From positions 310,001 to 374,000 of the forward strand of contig JAIWZP010000012.1 in the NCBI GenBank assembly GCA_025201375.1: DNA of 64,000 nt, read 5' to 3'. Each line of letters starts with the position of its first letter. Position 1 is the first letter of the stretch. The notes beneath the pieces were generated by a model that searched no databases, had not been told where the DNA came from, and saw only the letters and a list, made by a program, of their open reading frames with translations. A program made the position numbers and the translations under genes. Shown in pieces: positions 21,351 through 31,664 of the stretch. The stretch comes from Gongronella butleri. Lineage: Eukaryota; Mucoromycota; Mucoromycetes; Mucorales; Cunninghamellaceae.

Positions 21351-21561
21351 CGCTGCGCGTCGAAAATGGTCCTAGCGCGGCCATCTATTTTTGTCCATGT
21401 TGGCATGACATTTGTATGACCCTATTTTTAGCCGTTGATGGGCGCAAAGCTGCATGACCTGGGGTGTGTGATTGTTGCTTGCTTGGGATTGAGGTTTTTT
21501 TTTTCCCATCTCTCTCTTTTCCCAGTTTTATATTTCTTTCTTTCTTTCGAGAGAGCGCGCA
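21224..21561. other. Intergenic spacer with poly-T tract
   Basis: The 338-bp spacer between two same-strand genes carries a poly-T run (about 21327-21350) and T/C-rich sequence before the next start. No gene is seen. Confidence 0.5.
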
Positions 21562-21834
21562 ATGCATCCTGCGGCGATTGTTTTTATTGTGCTAGGCGGC
21601 GTTGCCTGTGGGTGGGGCAGCTATGAGCTTGGCAAGCGGTTTTACGAGTGGATGATCATTCGACGCGAGCGCATGGCATATGAGGACTATGTGCGCACAT
21701 ATCAAGACAAGGACAGTCTCTACGACACGGATGACGACCTCGAAGACGACTGGGCATACGTGGACCGCAAAACAAAAATGTTAGACGATGACGATGTGCC
21801 ATTGATGCATTCGACGGCATCGCTCAGACAGCGC

Positions 21835-21871
<37 letters not shown>

Positions 21872-22503
21872 AGAGAGAAAAGCGAAATACAAAAAAAGAA
21901 AAACAAAGGCGAAACAATCAGGTGACATACCCCTTATCGTGGTTTTTTTTTTTTCCAATTTATTTCCAGCCATCGTCGCGATACACAGATGAGCAAGAAT
22001 TGGAGGCGATGGAAAGTAGCATCGAGTGGCGACGACGCACGTTGGAGCGGCAGGCGAGTCTGTTGATGGAGGATGAGCGTGCTTTCCATCGTCGCCGGAG
22101 CGAGTTGGTGCAAGAACGTGGGAACAGAGTGATGGGGTTGGACAGCGGCAGCGACATGGACGACGTGGACGACCACGGTGCGCTGAGCCAATCTGGATCC
22201 ATTGGCAGCGGACCCCTGGGATCCGACGCGCCGCCCTCATCGCCTGATACGGCCAAGCCAACAAGTCGCCAACCCCAATTGACCGAATCGACTCTTTCGC
22301 GTCCACCGCTCGACCCTACACCTTCTTTTTCGTCGCAGGACAGCTGGGTCCGTGCCTCATCTGCCTCGCACACACCCTCACCAGAATTGCTTCCCAATCA
22401 GCATCATCTTCCCGCCCCAGCACCAATGCGTCCAGTTCCCTCAGAAGACGACTCGTCGTACGGCATGATTAGCTTGTCGTCGTCATCGGACCGCAGCAGT
22501 TGA
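21562..22503 (+). CDS. Unknown single-pass membrane protein (intact copy of a duplicated gene)
   Basis: Exons 21562-21837 and 21970-22503 give 269 residues; the intron starts GTAAAAA and carries a 28-A run. The N-terminus (MHPAAIVFIVLGGVACGWGSYELGKRFY) is one hydrophobic helix. A charged cytosolic region follows with a Tyr/Asp cluster (DSLYDTDDDLEDDWAYVD), a helical Arg/Glu segment around residues 95-140 (EAMESSIEWRRRTLERQ), then a disordered Ser/Pro-rich tail ending in SLSSSSDRSS. No family is recognised. Its last about 110 codons are duplicated at 27552-27905 in broken form. It lies tail-to-tail with a CNS1 remnant. Confidence 0.75.
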
Positions 22504-22561
22504 TAAAAAAAAATACAAATTCCAAGAAAAAACAAAAAAAAAAAAAACACGCAAACAACCC

Positions 22562-22978
22562 GCTCATGATTTATCCTTTTTATACTTGCGATGAATTCGT
22601 CTCTAAAGGAGCCCGTCTTTGGCAAGAGGATAAAGCTGGGGACGCCGTTTTGGACGACGAATTGGTCCAGAGCGAGGGTGCGAGAAAGAGGGAGCTTGTT
22701 GCCGATTTTGATGAGGGAGGGATTGAGACCTTGATTGTTTTCAAAATAGACCTGGACATTTCGCGGATTGTAGATGTGTTGTGGGTCCCATGGGGCAGGT
22801 TGCTCGAGCATGATATCGATATGGTCCTGGAACGTGCTGTGCTCGTCGAATTGCTGAATGTAATCGCTCTCCTTGTGCTCGGGATAAAGGAAAAAGACGG
22901 GTCAGGACAGTTGATCAGTTTCGTGGTCATATTGGATGTTGGCTGCGTCGGTCATAGCCTTATCCGTGACATTCACTT
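22562..22978 (-). pseudogene. CNS1/TTC4 3' fragment, degenerate duplicate
   Basis: On the minus strand this matches the C-terminal about 140 codons of the intact gene at 27962-29140. It has a premature TGA where the intact gene has Trp (in SWPVFF; copy A reads SCP with a stop). A frameshift near the end changes IAKYKKDKS to IASIKRINHE. It lacks the start, the TPR domain and the promoter, so it cannot make the chaperone. Confidence 0.88.
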
Positions 22979-22998
22979 TTTATATTTCTTTCTCTTCA

Positions 22999-23620
22999 AT
23001 GGCGTCTCGGGTTTCCTTGCTTCTTGGGCGCATGACGACGACATTTTTGACACGACAGGCGGCAAGACCGTCAATTGCATGCGCGGGCCACACTCGACCA
23101 ACTCGCCGTCGTGTTCGCAACAGCCATCTCCATCGATTTTGAATATTTTTCCCGCCATTCAAGCCACACGTGAGTGCCATCCATCCAATTTTATGCCTTT
23201 TTTTTTCGTGTCATTGAACGCGACCAGTATTTTGCTTGAGCATGTGAACATGTCATTTTTTGCAAGTTGGACGCGTCTGACCTCCCTTTTTTCTTCTTTT
23301 TCAATATTTTTTGTTAATTTCTTTTGGACAGGCACGGCGGGGTGTTCTTCCCTTTACCATGTTTGGTGGCTACGGCTCAGAAAGCGACTGTCAGGACCCA
23401 GGTGGCCAGGATGTGGTGCCGCCAGACGCGCCAATGCCGCCAATGGACAAACCAGCGCCACCCCTGGCATCTTTGGCGGCGCAGCAGCGCCTCCTCCCAC
23501 GATTATGACGACGAATGGCTCAACGACGACGAAACCGCCGTGTTCAGCCCAGACGACGAAGACACTCACTGGAGCGAGGTCATTGGAAGCACTTTACGTG
23601 GTTTCTTTGAGGATCGATAG
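22999..23620 (+). pseudogene. Mitochondrial scramblase remnant, degenerate duplicate
   Basis: It starts with the same ATG context and first 20 or so codons as the intact gene at 29328-30759, then jumps to the last codons of its first exon and keeps the intron and second exon. The deletion shifts frame (reading RPTRRRVRNSH before a stop). Exon 2 has an insertion at GGGGTGTTC and other changes. The scramblase domain is absent. Confidence 0.88.
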
Positions 23621-24460
23621 GTTACCCTCGCTTCTACAGTATGCCATGACCCGGCCGCTTGAAATCGATTTTTTACGCGTTATACATCAGACCATTGCGC
23701 AATCACTTTTAGATACGCGTCGTGTTGATTCAAAAAAGAGAAACAAGCGCGTCTCATTTTGGCTCCATCCAGCATTTAATAAAGATGATGACACCCTAAA
23801 TTTTATTTCAATGCCTCGATTTTTTTTGGCAACATGATAAAAAAAAAAGGTTAAAACGCGTTGGCAAATCTTGGCAGCTGGGATCGTTGGATAGTCTCGG
23901 CGCGGCATTCAAATGCCTATGCGCTGCCGCCGCGGAAGAGCAGGGCTCTCGAAAGCGCCTGGTAAAAATGGCCATGGCAGACCACAATGGAATCGATATG
24001 CGGCGGATACGCCCTGATCCCCTGAATAAAAATTAAAAGGTAAGTGATGCTCGGAATTCTTTAAAGCAATCACTGCTTATCATACTCGACAAAGACTTGA
24101 ACTGCGCTTGCCTTGGTTGTCAATCCCGAGTACTATAATGTTGAATAACTAGGCGGATGGGCCCCGCGCATGTCTTCAGGTCAAGCAGCAAGCCTAAAAA
24201 ACGATCTTGTAAAGCCACCCCTTCCTTTTTTTTCTACCTTGGGCGTCACCGGCAATGTGGTTGACACGGTCCAAAAGTGGGTGTTTGGTGGTGTCTCGAT
24301 CGGCGATTTCAGAGGATGCGCGGCATTGTGGCGAGCTGATGAACACCTTCTTGCACCGGCATTCATTCCGTAATTTTGTCACCATTTCATGCAGAAGTCG
24401 CACGACCGCCGCTGGCGTCGTGTCCCTGCCGAACGATTTTTGTGCATACTACAGTGCTCA

Positions 24461-24900
24461 ATACTGTACAGTACAGTACAGTAGTATGCGGCGGGGCATG
24501 CTTCATGTCTTGATAAAAAGAGGCACAAACGCGCATTGATGAACAGTTGTTCCCATTACGTACAGTACCTATAATAAATAATAATGATACTGTATCAGCA
24601 AGGATGTCGCGCTTTCGTTTTTTTCTTTTTTTTTTGGCACGTACACTACCGGTATCATACCGTTACAGTATCATATCTTTAAAAAATAATTTTCTGATCA
24701 ATATGATACTCAGATGTATGATACAGTAGCAGCATGAATTGAGCAGCTGCATTTTTGGCTTTTTTTTCTCTTCTTGCTGCTGATGAGCGCGAGAGCGCCC
24801 CACAGGCAGGAATGCACTGATATGATGAGATGAATTAAATAACTCAATGCCCCTACTATGATTCAGTAGTAGTACAGTACTGTACTGTACTGTACTGTAG
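24461..24900. repeat. Palindromic TACTG/TACAG short-repeat clusters
   Basis: Runs of the pentamer TACAG/TACTG occur at 24461-24486 and 24870-24900; each is close to its own reverse complement and can fold back. The same word is scattered from 17560 to 25280, e.g. near 18660, 18905, 24570, 24665, 25005, 25245 and 25270. Confidence 0.75.
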
Positions 24901-25299
24901 ATGTATGTAAAATTCGATCCAAGTCGAATAATGTTACTTTTACTTTCGAGCCACCACGTTCGTACTTTACTGTATGTAGTAAAAACGCTTGATATCATAC
25001 AGTACAGTAATAATCGCATTTTTGCCTCCACCAAAGGCTAAAAAAAATCGCGTACGTAGTATCATAAAGTTGCGTGAAGAAGTGCGATTACCGGTATCTC
25101 AAAATTTTACCAAGTTGTTACGTAACGGACACGATGTGAGAACTTTACCTATCATATTCTTCGTGGATTCTAAATTAAATTTTACATCTGGTCATGTGAA
25201 CAGAATTACGAATTGAGCGATTTTGAGGCACTTGTATCATATTATTACAGTACAGTATTCATCATTTATGATACTGTAGAAATCTACATAATAACTTTG

Positions 25300-25395
25300 G
25301 CCCACCAGTGCTCAAGACGACCCCGCCCGATTTTTTGAACTCGAAAAATTTACCAAAACCCTCCTATTTGTACTATTTTGCATTCATATGGGATC
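25300..25395 (+). repeat. Dispersed repeat family R3, partial copy 3
   Basis: Shares CAGTGCTCAAGACGA, CCCGCCCGATTTTTTGAACTCGAAAA and TTGTACTATTTTGCATTCAT with the 3' ends of the copies at 17.2 and 19.0 kb. Confidence 0.7.
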
Positions 25396-25919
25396 TGGCC
25401 AAGATCTGTATGGTCGACCTCGTTCAAAAATAGCCGTATCGAATTCAGCGCAAAATTTACAACAAAAAAGCTTACAACCCCCCAAAGCTCTACGAGCACT
25501 TTTGAAAAATTCAGGGGTCACTCAGGGTCACTCAGGGGTCACTTTTCAATCTCAGAAAATGCCAAATTTGGGAAATTTCGAACTCCGAGTGATCAATGCA
25601 TCCCAAACAGGAAACTCCGACAATTTGCTACTGGCAAACAAAATGGCTGGTCGCCCCAACTTAAGAAATAATAATGTCCACAGAAGAGTGACGCATGATG
25701 AACGGCGATCGACTGAGAAAAGTGCCTACTTTGGGCAAGATTTTTTTTGCAAAAATTTAAGGTTTGACACTTTCAAATTTAGGTGCGTATAAAATTGCAT
25801 GGAATTTTTTTTTACTGCAAGTTTTTGTGCGCTGTAGAATGGGCTGCAAGCTGGTGAAATGACCGATGCAAAAAGTTAAAACCCAAGCTAGCGCCCTGCA
25901 AGTCATCCCGTTAGATGCT

Positions 25920-27340
25920 TTGCCCCCCTGTTTTTTATTAAATATGACATAAAAATCGGGGGTTGACTAGACAGTTATCGAGGAAATCGCCATTGAAAAT
26001 TTTGTTGAAAAAGTGTATTTCCTCGGCCAGTTTTGATCAGATCGCCGTGAAACTTGTTTCATTCATCAGTGGAGATTCAGCAGCAGCATTTGACACGTTA
26101 AAAGCATCGTTCGTTATTTTTCCAGTTGTCGGGAAAAGCAAGTTTGAAAATTGATCCAATGTTTGATTGACTTTTGCAAGCGGGCAAAGTTCATCCATCG
26201 GGCAAGCAAACAGTCAGGAAATGACACCCGAGTGCGTCTCTTTCGATCGGTGCCATTTCATCGCGATCCACAAAATATTTTGAGAGAAGACTCGTGCCGG
26301 ATTTATGGAAATGTCAGGATTTTGGATTCATCTGCACAATGACTCGGTCGAATCCTGGTTTGAACGGCTTTTCAAAATGAGTTGCGTCGTCGGTAAAACA
26401 TTATGTGTAGATTTTGGGCTACCCAACCATGATGGTTTATGGCATTTAATTCTGCATTTGTAAAAAATGTCGAGGTTTCGAATTCATCTGCAAAACGATC
26501 CAGTCAATCTTGGGGTTTCATGTTGTGTTGTTGAATAAGGTGCGGCAAAATAGTCAAAGGGCAAAGATTGGGAGGCAATCGATACATGATTTGTGTTGGT
26601 CTTCCACCATGGATTTGTGCCAATTCTTGAAAACGGCGCATGCCACGAAAACGGCCCGATCAACATCTGGTTTTTTAATTTTTCTTTCAAAGAGAGACGC
26701 TGAAAAAGCCAAGTGGCAAAGTTTGGCGATGATCGAATCATGATTTTACCGCGAAATGAATTTTACAAAAACGCGCTACAGCCAAATTTTCAGCAATGCC
26801 GTGCTTCCCGACAAACTAAACGACTGACCTTTGGATTTTTATTTTTTTCTGAGAAGAGAGGAGCAACGTCCACTACACGTAAAAGTTCGTGGAGCTGCGA
26901 TGATGAGTCCTTGGTGACGAAATCTTTTTTTTTCAAATTTAGAAAAAAAAAGGGTGGGTCAGGTCAAAATGCATCTGGAGGGTTTCCCGCTTTGAAAGGC
27001 TCAGGTCTCTCAAATCCGTTTGGCAACCTACACATTGGGCATCTGAGAGTCATATCATCAGGTGCATTGACCCCTTCTTTTTAAGCAAATCTGCAATAAA
27101 AACCGGGTGTCGATCAAGCCGTTTTTGAGGAATGGGCAATCAAAGCCAAATTTTATAAAAATTTTTTTTGCATCACTTTTGGCCGTATGATACGCTGGTG
27201 AAACTGGGTTCATCCGACAGAGAATCGAATTCTGCATTTATTGTCCAGCAGCACGCCATCCTTTGTCATGTCCATTGCCGAGAAAAACGAAGCCGAAATG
27301 TTTGATCGGGCGTTGCAAGCGTACAAATGTTGCGCATCGG
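25920..27340 (+). repeat. Repeat family R5, about 1.15-kb unit, copy 1
   Basis: Sequence around 25946 (ATAAAAATCGGGGGTTGAC, then a GAGGAA..CAT segment) recurs in related form at 27091, giving a period near 1145 bp. The body at 26228-27340 matches 38757-39870 block by block. Examples are GAGTGCGTCTCTTTC, TTTTGGATTCATCTGCACAA, GGCAAAATAGTCAA, TTTCTGAGAAGAGAGG and TCTCTCAAATCCGTTTGGC. The copies look about 75-80 percent alike with no conserved reading frame. Confidence 0.75.
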
Positions 27341-27551
27341 CGTTGCCGGGTTGGGACAAAATGACCTCTACGTGCGTCTCTTTCCACTTGTAGTTTTTCA
27401 ACATGATCGAATAACAATTTAGCATATCACGGCCAAAATTGTGAATTTCTAAAGAAATATCGATTTTCTCGTCAACGGCGGCGCGATCAGCCTCCAGTTT
27501 TTACTTGGTTTCCAGAAAGCGAGTGGTTAAAATACCTAAATGATTATAATG

Positions 27552-27905
27552 TGGACGACCACGGATCCACGGTGCGCTGATGAGGCAGTCTAGATCTACA
27601 GCATTGGCAGCGGACCCCTGGGATCCGACGCGCCGCCGTCATCGCCTGACACGGCCAAGCCAGCAAGTCGCCAACCCCAATTGACTGAATCGACTCTTTC
27701 GCGTCCACCGCTCGACCCTACACCTTCTTTTTCGTCGCAGAACAGCTGGGTCCGTGCCTCACCCGCCTCGCACACACCCTCACCAGAATTGCTTCCCGAT
27801 CAGCATCATCTTCCCGCCCCAGCACCCATGCGCCCCGTTCCCTCAGAAGACGACTCGTCATATGGCATGATTAGCTTGCGTCGTCGTCGGACCGCAGCAG
27901 TTGAT
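27552..27905 (+). pseudogene. Broken 3' fragment of the membrane-protein gene
   Basis: This matches about 22165-22505, the tail of the intact gene at 21562-22503. It has no 5' part, carries an insertion and rearrangement at the left edge (GATCCACGGTGCGCTGATGAGG), and has changed frame at the end (ISLRRRRTAAVDQ instead of ISLSSSSDRSS). Confidence 0.88.
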
Positions 27906-27961
27906 CAAAAAAAAAAATACGAATTCCAAGAAAAAACAAAAATAACACGCAAACAACCCGC

Positions 27962-29140
27962 TCATGATTTATCCTTTTTGTACTTTGCGATGAATTCGTC
28001 TCTAAAGGAGCCCGTCTTTGGCAAGAGGATGAAGCTAGGGACGCCGTTTTGAACGACGTATTGGTCCAGAGCGAGGATGCGAGAAAGAGGGAGCTTGTTG
28101 CCGATTTTGATGAGGGAGGGATTGAGACCTTGATTGTTTTCAAAATAGACCTGGACATTTCGCGGATTGTAGATGTGTTGTGGGTCCCATGGGGCAGGTT
28201 GCTCGAGCATGATATCGATATGATCCTGGAACGTGCTGTGCTCGTCGAATTGCTGAATGTAATCGCTCTCCTTGTGCTCGGGATAAAGGAAAAAGACGGG
28301 CCAGGACAATTGATCGGTTTCGTGGTCGTATTGGATGTTGGCTGCGTCTGTCATGGCCTTGTCCGTGACATTCATGCGCACATTGCGCTTGAGCAATGCC
28401 TGGCTAAGTCGCGCCTTGGCTTGCTGCGCCTCCGCTGCCTTGAGCTCCTTGGCTTCCTCTTTGCGCTTCAGGGTATCGATGCGCGTCTTGATCTTGGCCT
28501 GCACTTGCTTGACTGCCGCATTGTCCGCGTCCAAATCCAGCGCGTGCACGCAGCAGTCGTATGCCTCATCCAATCGGTCCAAAATGAACAGCGCGCGTGC
28601 AGACCGATACAATGCTTTGACATTCTTGGGATTCAGCTCCAGGCACTTTGCACAGTCGCGCAACACACGCCCGAAATTGCCTAATTCCAGATTGCACGCC
28701 GCACGATTCGCATAGCACGCCTCAATCAGCGCTTGATCCTTGCATTCCGTGTCAATGGCACGCGTGTAAAACGTGATGGCGTCCGCGTATCGCGCCTTGC
28801 CCGCCTTGAAACAATCGTTCCCTTGCTCCTTGAAGTTTTCGGCAATTTCTAAAGAAAAAACGACACCGAAAATGACAAATTGAGCTCTTCTTTTTCCATT
28901 TTTTTCTTTTCTTTTCTCCCTGTTTCCATTTTTTTTTTTTTTTTTTTTTTTACCCTCGGGGGTGCCGTCAAACACCAACGACTGGAGCGCCGCGAGCGTC
29001 TGGTTCTCTTCCTCGGGCAAGTCGCTCATAAACAGGGGCACTTTGTTAAGTTCGGCCTCCAGGTTGCTGGGGTCCATATGGAACTCGGACGTTTGCTTCT
29101 TCTCGGGTCCAGCCGCCTTGCTTTGCTCTTGATCGGACAT
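27962..29140 (-). CDS. CNS1: Hsp90 co-chaperone Cns1/TTC4 (TPR protein)
   Basis: Exons 28954-29140 and 27962-28848 (minus strand) give 357 residues. The N-terminus has the family motif VPLFMSDLPEEE and LQSLVFDGTPEEIAENFKEQGN leading into three TPR repeats (about residues 75-190: CYANRAACNLELGNFGRVLRDCAKCL, ALYRSARALFIL). A charged helix follows, then the C-terminal Cns1/TTC4 wheel domain (WPVFFLYPEHKESDYIQQF, VPSFILLPKTGSF). It binds the Hsp90/Hsp70 C-terminal EEVD and is essential in yeast for Hsp90 clients and translation factor eEF2 folding. The 105-nt intron is a multiple of three without stops, so retention would add 35 residues. It is divergent from the scramblase gene. A degenerate copy lies at 22562-22978. 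Confidence 0.95.
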   Translation of the reverse strand: MSDQEQSKAAGPEKKQTSEFHMDPSNLEAELNKVPLFMSDLPEEENQTLAALQSLVFDGTPEGKKKKKKKNGNREKRKEKNGKRRAQFVIFGVVFSLEIAENFKEQGNDCFKAGKARYADAITFYTRAIDTECKDQALIEACYANRAACNLELGNFGRVLRDCAKCLELNPKNVKALYRSARALFILDRLDEAYDCCVHALDLDADNAAVKQVQAKIKTRIDTLKRKEEAKELKAAEAQQAKARLSQALLKRNVRMNVTDKAMTDAANIQYDHETDQLSWPVFFLYPEHKESDYIQQFDEHSTFQDHIDIMLEQPAPWDPQHIYNPRNVQVYFENNQGLNPSLIKIGNKLPLSRILALDQYVVQNGVPSFILLPKTGSFRDEFIAKYKKDKS

Positions 29141-29327
29141 GGGAAACGTAGATCGGGTGGGAAAAAGAACAAAAAAGTAAAAGACAAAAAGAGAAAAAGG
29201 GAGGAAAAAGAGGGAAAAAAAATGGGCGGACGGACAAAACAAAAAAATTCAAAAAGGCATGCGCAGCCGGGCGCTCTTTAGTTTGTGTTTCTTTTGCTTT
29301 CTTTCTTGTTCTTTTTTTCTTTCTTCA
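29141..29327. promoter_or_regulatory. Shared divergent promoter of CNS1 and scramblase
   Basis: Only 187 bp separate the two start codons. The sequence is A/G-rich toward CNS1 and T/C-rich toward scramblase, so each gene sees a pyrimidine-rich sense-strand leader. No TATA box is evident. Confidence 0.6.
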
Positions 29328-30759
29328 ATGGCGTCTCGTGTTTCCTTGCTTCTTGGGCGCACGACGACGACATTTTTGACACGACAGGCGGCAATACCGT
29401 CAATTACACGCGCGGCCTATTCGTCTTTGCGGCGGCCACAACAGACGACGGGGCTGCGCAATACTCGCCGGCCGGCAGCCTACAACCCCGCCCACCCTGT
29501 CGCCGCGTCAGCAGCAACAAGCCATCCTCAAAATGAGCAACCGAAAGAAGCGCCCGCGGCGTCATCCGAAGAATTGCCGCCGCTAGTGCAAGAAGAAAAC
29601 CCACATTTTGTGTCTGATCCTGTGCATACGCCCGTGGTTGTGCCGCAGCTACCAGGGGCCATTGTCACCGCCAGCAGTGCGGGTGCCCCCTTGTTGTCAC
29701 AAAGCGCATTGGTGGTCGGTCGCGAATTGGAGATGATGAACGTATTTCTGGGGTACGAGCAGGCCAATAAGTATAAAATCATGGATCCGCAGGGCAACAT
29801 TCTTGGCTTTATTGCCGAAGAAGAGGGCTTTGTCAAGTCGCTCGGGCGTCAATTGCTGCGCACACACCGCCCCATGAAGGCCACGATCCTCGACGTTCAT
29901 GGCAACGTGCTGTTCAAGATCGATCGCCCGTTCACCTACATCAACAGCCGCATTTATATTCATGACGAAAATGACGAATTGATCGGCGAGGTCCAGCAGC
30001 GATGGCACTTGCTGCGCCGCAAATTCGACCTCTTCATCGGCAAGGACCAATTCGCAGCCATTGACGCACCTTTCCTCAGCTGGGACTTTGATCTCCAGGA
30101 CGACACGGGCAAACCTATAGGCAACATCAATCGCAATTTCGTCGGATTTGCACGCGAGATCTTCACCGACACGGGTCAATACGTCCTCCGCATGGACGCC
30201 GTCGACACATCGGACGGACTCACACTCGACCAGCGCGCCGTCATGCTCGCAACAGCCATCTCCATCGATTTTGACTATTTTTCCCGCCATTCAAGCCACA
30301 CGTGAGTGCCATCTCCCCTTTTTTATGCCTTTTTTCGTGTCATTGGACGCGACTATTGTGCTTGAACGCGTGAACGTGTCATTTTATGCAAATTGGACGC
30401 GTCTGACCTCCCTTTTTTTTCTGTTCTTTTTTTTATTTATTTCTTTGGACAGGCACGGCGGGTTCTTCCCCTTCCCCATGTTTGGTGGCTACGGCTCAGA
30501 AAGTGACCGTCAGGACACAGGTGGCCAGGATGTGCCGCCTGGCGCGCCAATGCCGCCTATGGACACACCAGCACCATCCCCTGGCACCTTTGGCGGCGCA
30601 GCGGCGCCTCCTCCCCCTCCCCCTCCTGCTCCCTCGCACGATTATGACGACGGATGGCTCAGCGACGACGAGGCCGGCGTGTTCAGCCCGGACGACGACG
30701 ACACCGACTGGGGCGAGGCCATTGGCAGCACTTTGCGTGGTTTCTTTGAGGATCGATAG
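29328..30759 (+). CDS. AIM25: Mitochondrial phospholipid scramblase-family protein (Aim25-like)
   Basis: Exons 29328-30301 and 30453-30759 give 426 residues. The N-terminus MASRVSLLLGRTTTTFLTRQAAIPS is basic, Ser/Thr rich and free of acidic residues, as in mitochondrial presequences. The scramblase domain covers about residues 120-330: LLSQSALVVGRELEMMNVFLGYEQANKY, IAEEEGFVKSLGRQLLRTHRPMKATILD, NRNFVGFAREIFTDTGQYVLRMD, ISIDFDYFSRHS. The C-terminus encoded by exon 2 is Gly/Pro/Asp rich and specific to the fungal form. Yeast Aim25 and human PLSCR3 relatives act in mitochondria; lipid flipping by this branch is assumed from the family. It pairs with CNS1 across a shared promoter, and a deleted copy is at 22999-23620. 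Confidence 0.92.
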
Positions 30760-30874
30760 GCCACCCTCGCTTCTTTGCCATGTAGCTATGGTTGCATTTA
30801 GCCTCCCCCCTCTCCGAGTGCCATTTTGTGGCATATTTACATAAACAAAATGCATACCTCTTCTCTCTGTCTCT

Positions 30875-31165
30875 AATTTCAAATCAGAATTTTACTCGCT
30901 GCGACATCTTTTGCATGGAAATGTAGAATCTCGGGCAAGAAATGGAAGGGTTACTGTAATCGGAGGTCCGAGCTTTAAAATGGCAAGCGTTACCCTCCCC
31001 CCCTTTTTTCCCCTCACACTGCTTCTTTTTCTTTTATCCTTTTTTTTTTTCCTTCATTGTTTTCCCAGCCGCTATGACAATCGAAGAGCAAGAGGACATG
31101 ATGACAGAAATGCAGGCGGCGTGTCTCATATATTGTGTCCCCATGAACAAGAAGAATGGGGATCG
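30875..31165 (+). repeat. Dispersed repeat family R4, copy 2
   Basis: Matches 17545-17760 but carries an extra 30934-31073 segment beginning GTAGAA and ending TTTTCCCAG. This has the look of a spliceosomal intron: GT-AG, T-rich, pyrimidine tract before AG. Confidence 0.6.
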
Positions 31166-31500
31166 GTATCTTCGGCGCTTGCGTAAAGCTCACTTGGTTC
31201 CAATTTTCGTCAGACAGCTGGGACCTATGCACGCTTTCCCATCAGCCGAAGAGCCCTAGAAAGAGATCCTATCACGTATCACACGTATTGGAAAGATGGT
31301 AAGTTATTTGAGATGCTTGGTTTGCAATTTTTAACGCGTCTATTTAGTCCCTCCCTCTCCATCGCCCGCAGACGCGCCACAACCAAAACATCCCAGCCTA
31401 TGGCCACCTCAATCACGCCGCCATTGCCAATGGACGCATCTGTTGCCACCATTTCATCGATGGACGCATCGCCTATGACGCCGCCCTTGCCAACTGACTG
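30917..31500 (+). pseudogene. Possible decayed spliced gene
   Basis: Intron-like segments are visible: 30934-31073 (GTAGAA..CCCAG), about 31183-31213 (GTAAAG..GTCAG, very short) and about 31300-31371 (GTAAGT..CGCAG). Between them are open stretches such as YARFPISRRALERDPITYHTYWKDG and NIPAYGHLNHAAIANGRICC. The frames do not join consistently and stops interrupt, so I read this as a relic. No family is recognised. Confidence 0.35.
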
Positions 31501-31664
31501 TTACTCGACCAAGGATACAACACAAGCAGTGATGGGTCTGGCCAACACCGTTTTGAGTCGCTTATGCGGATTTGCGAGCCGGAAAACCCGTGGATGCACA
31601 AACCTGGGAATGTCAAAGAGTGCCGTGGGCGCGCGGGTCGCCAATGAAAAAGCAGTCGTCACCG

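Larger units (their letters stand above)
22170..23645 (+). repeat. Segmental duplication, copy A (1.5 kb, with internal deletions)
   Basis: The segment is nearly identical (a few percent mismatches by eye) to parts of 27552-30775 in the same orientation. Relative to copy B it lacks about 920 bp at 22975-22990 (the 5' two-thirds of CNS1 and the shared promoter). It lacks a further 820 bp near 23085 (the middle of the scramblase gene). Introns are retained, so it is a DNA-level duplication and not a retrocopy. Confidence 0.9.
23646..27551. other. 3.9-kb gene-free spacer between the two duplication copies
   Basis: No convincing gene. It contains TACAGTA/TACTGTA-rich sequence (about 24440-25280), a short R3 piece (25300-25395), a triple GGGTCACTCAG near 25516-25545, and family R5 repeats (25920-27340). 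Many short frames exist on both strands, none with recognisable motifs. Confidence 0.6.
27552..30775 (+). repeat. Segmental duplication, copy B (3.2 kb, full length)
   Basis: Direct duplicate of 22170-23645. Similarity starts at GTGGACGACCACGG (about 27552) and ends shortly after the scramblase stop (CACCCTCGCTTCT, about 30775). It holds the intact CNS1 and scramblase genes and their shared promoter. Confidence 0.9.

Noticed and set aside
22500..23837. A 445-codon open frame on the plus strand
   Set aside because: It runs antisense through the CNS1 fragment and then across the scramblase remnant and spacer. Its apparent length reflects antisense frame bias and the collapse of copy A, not a gene.
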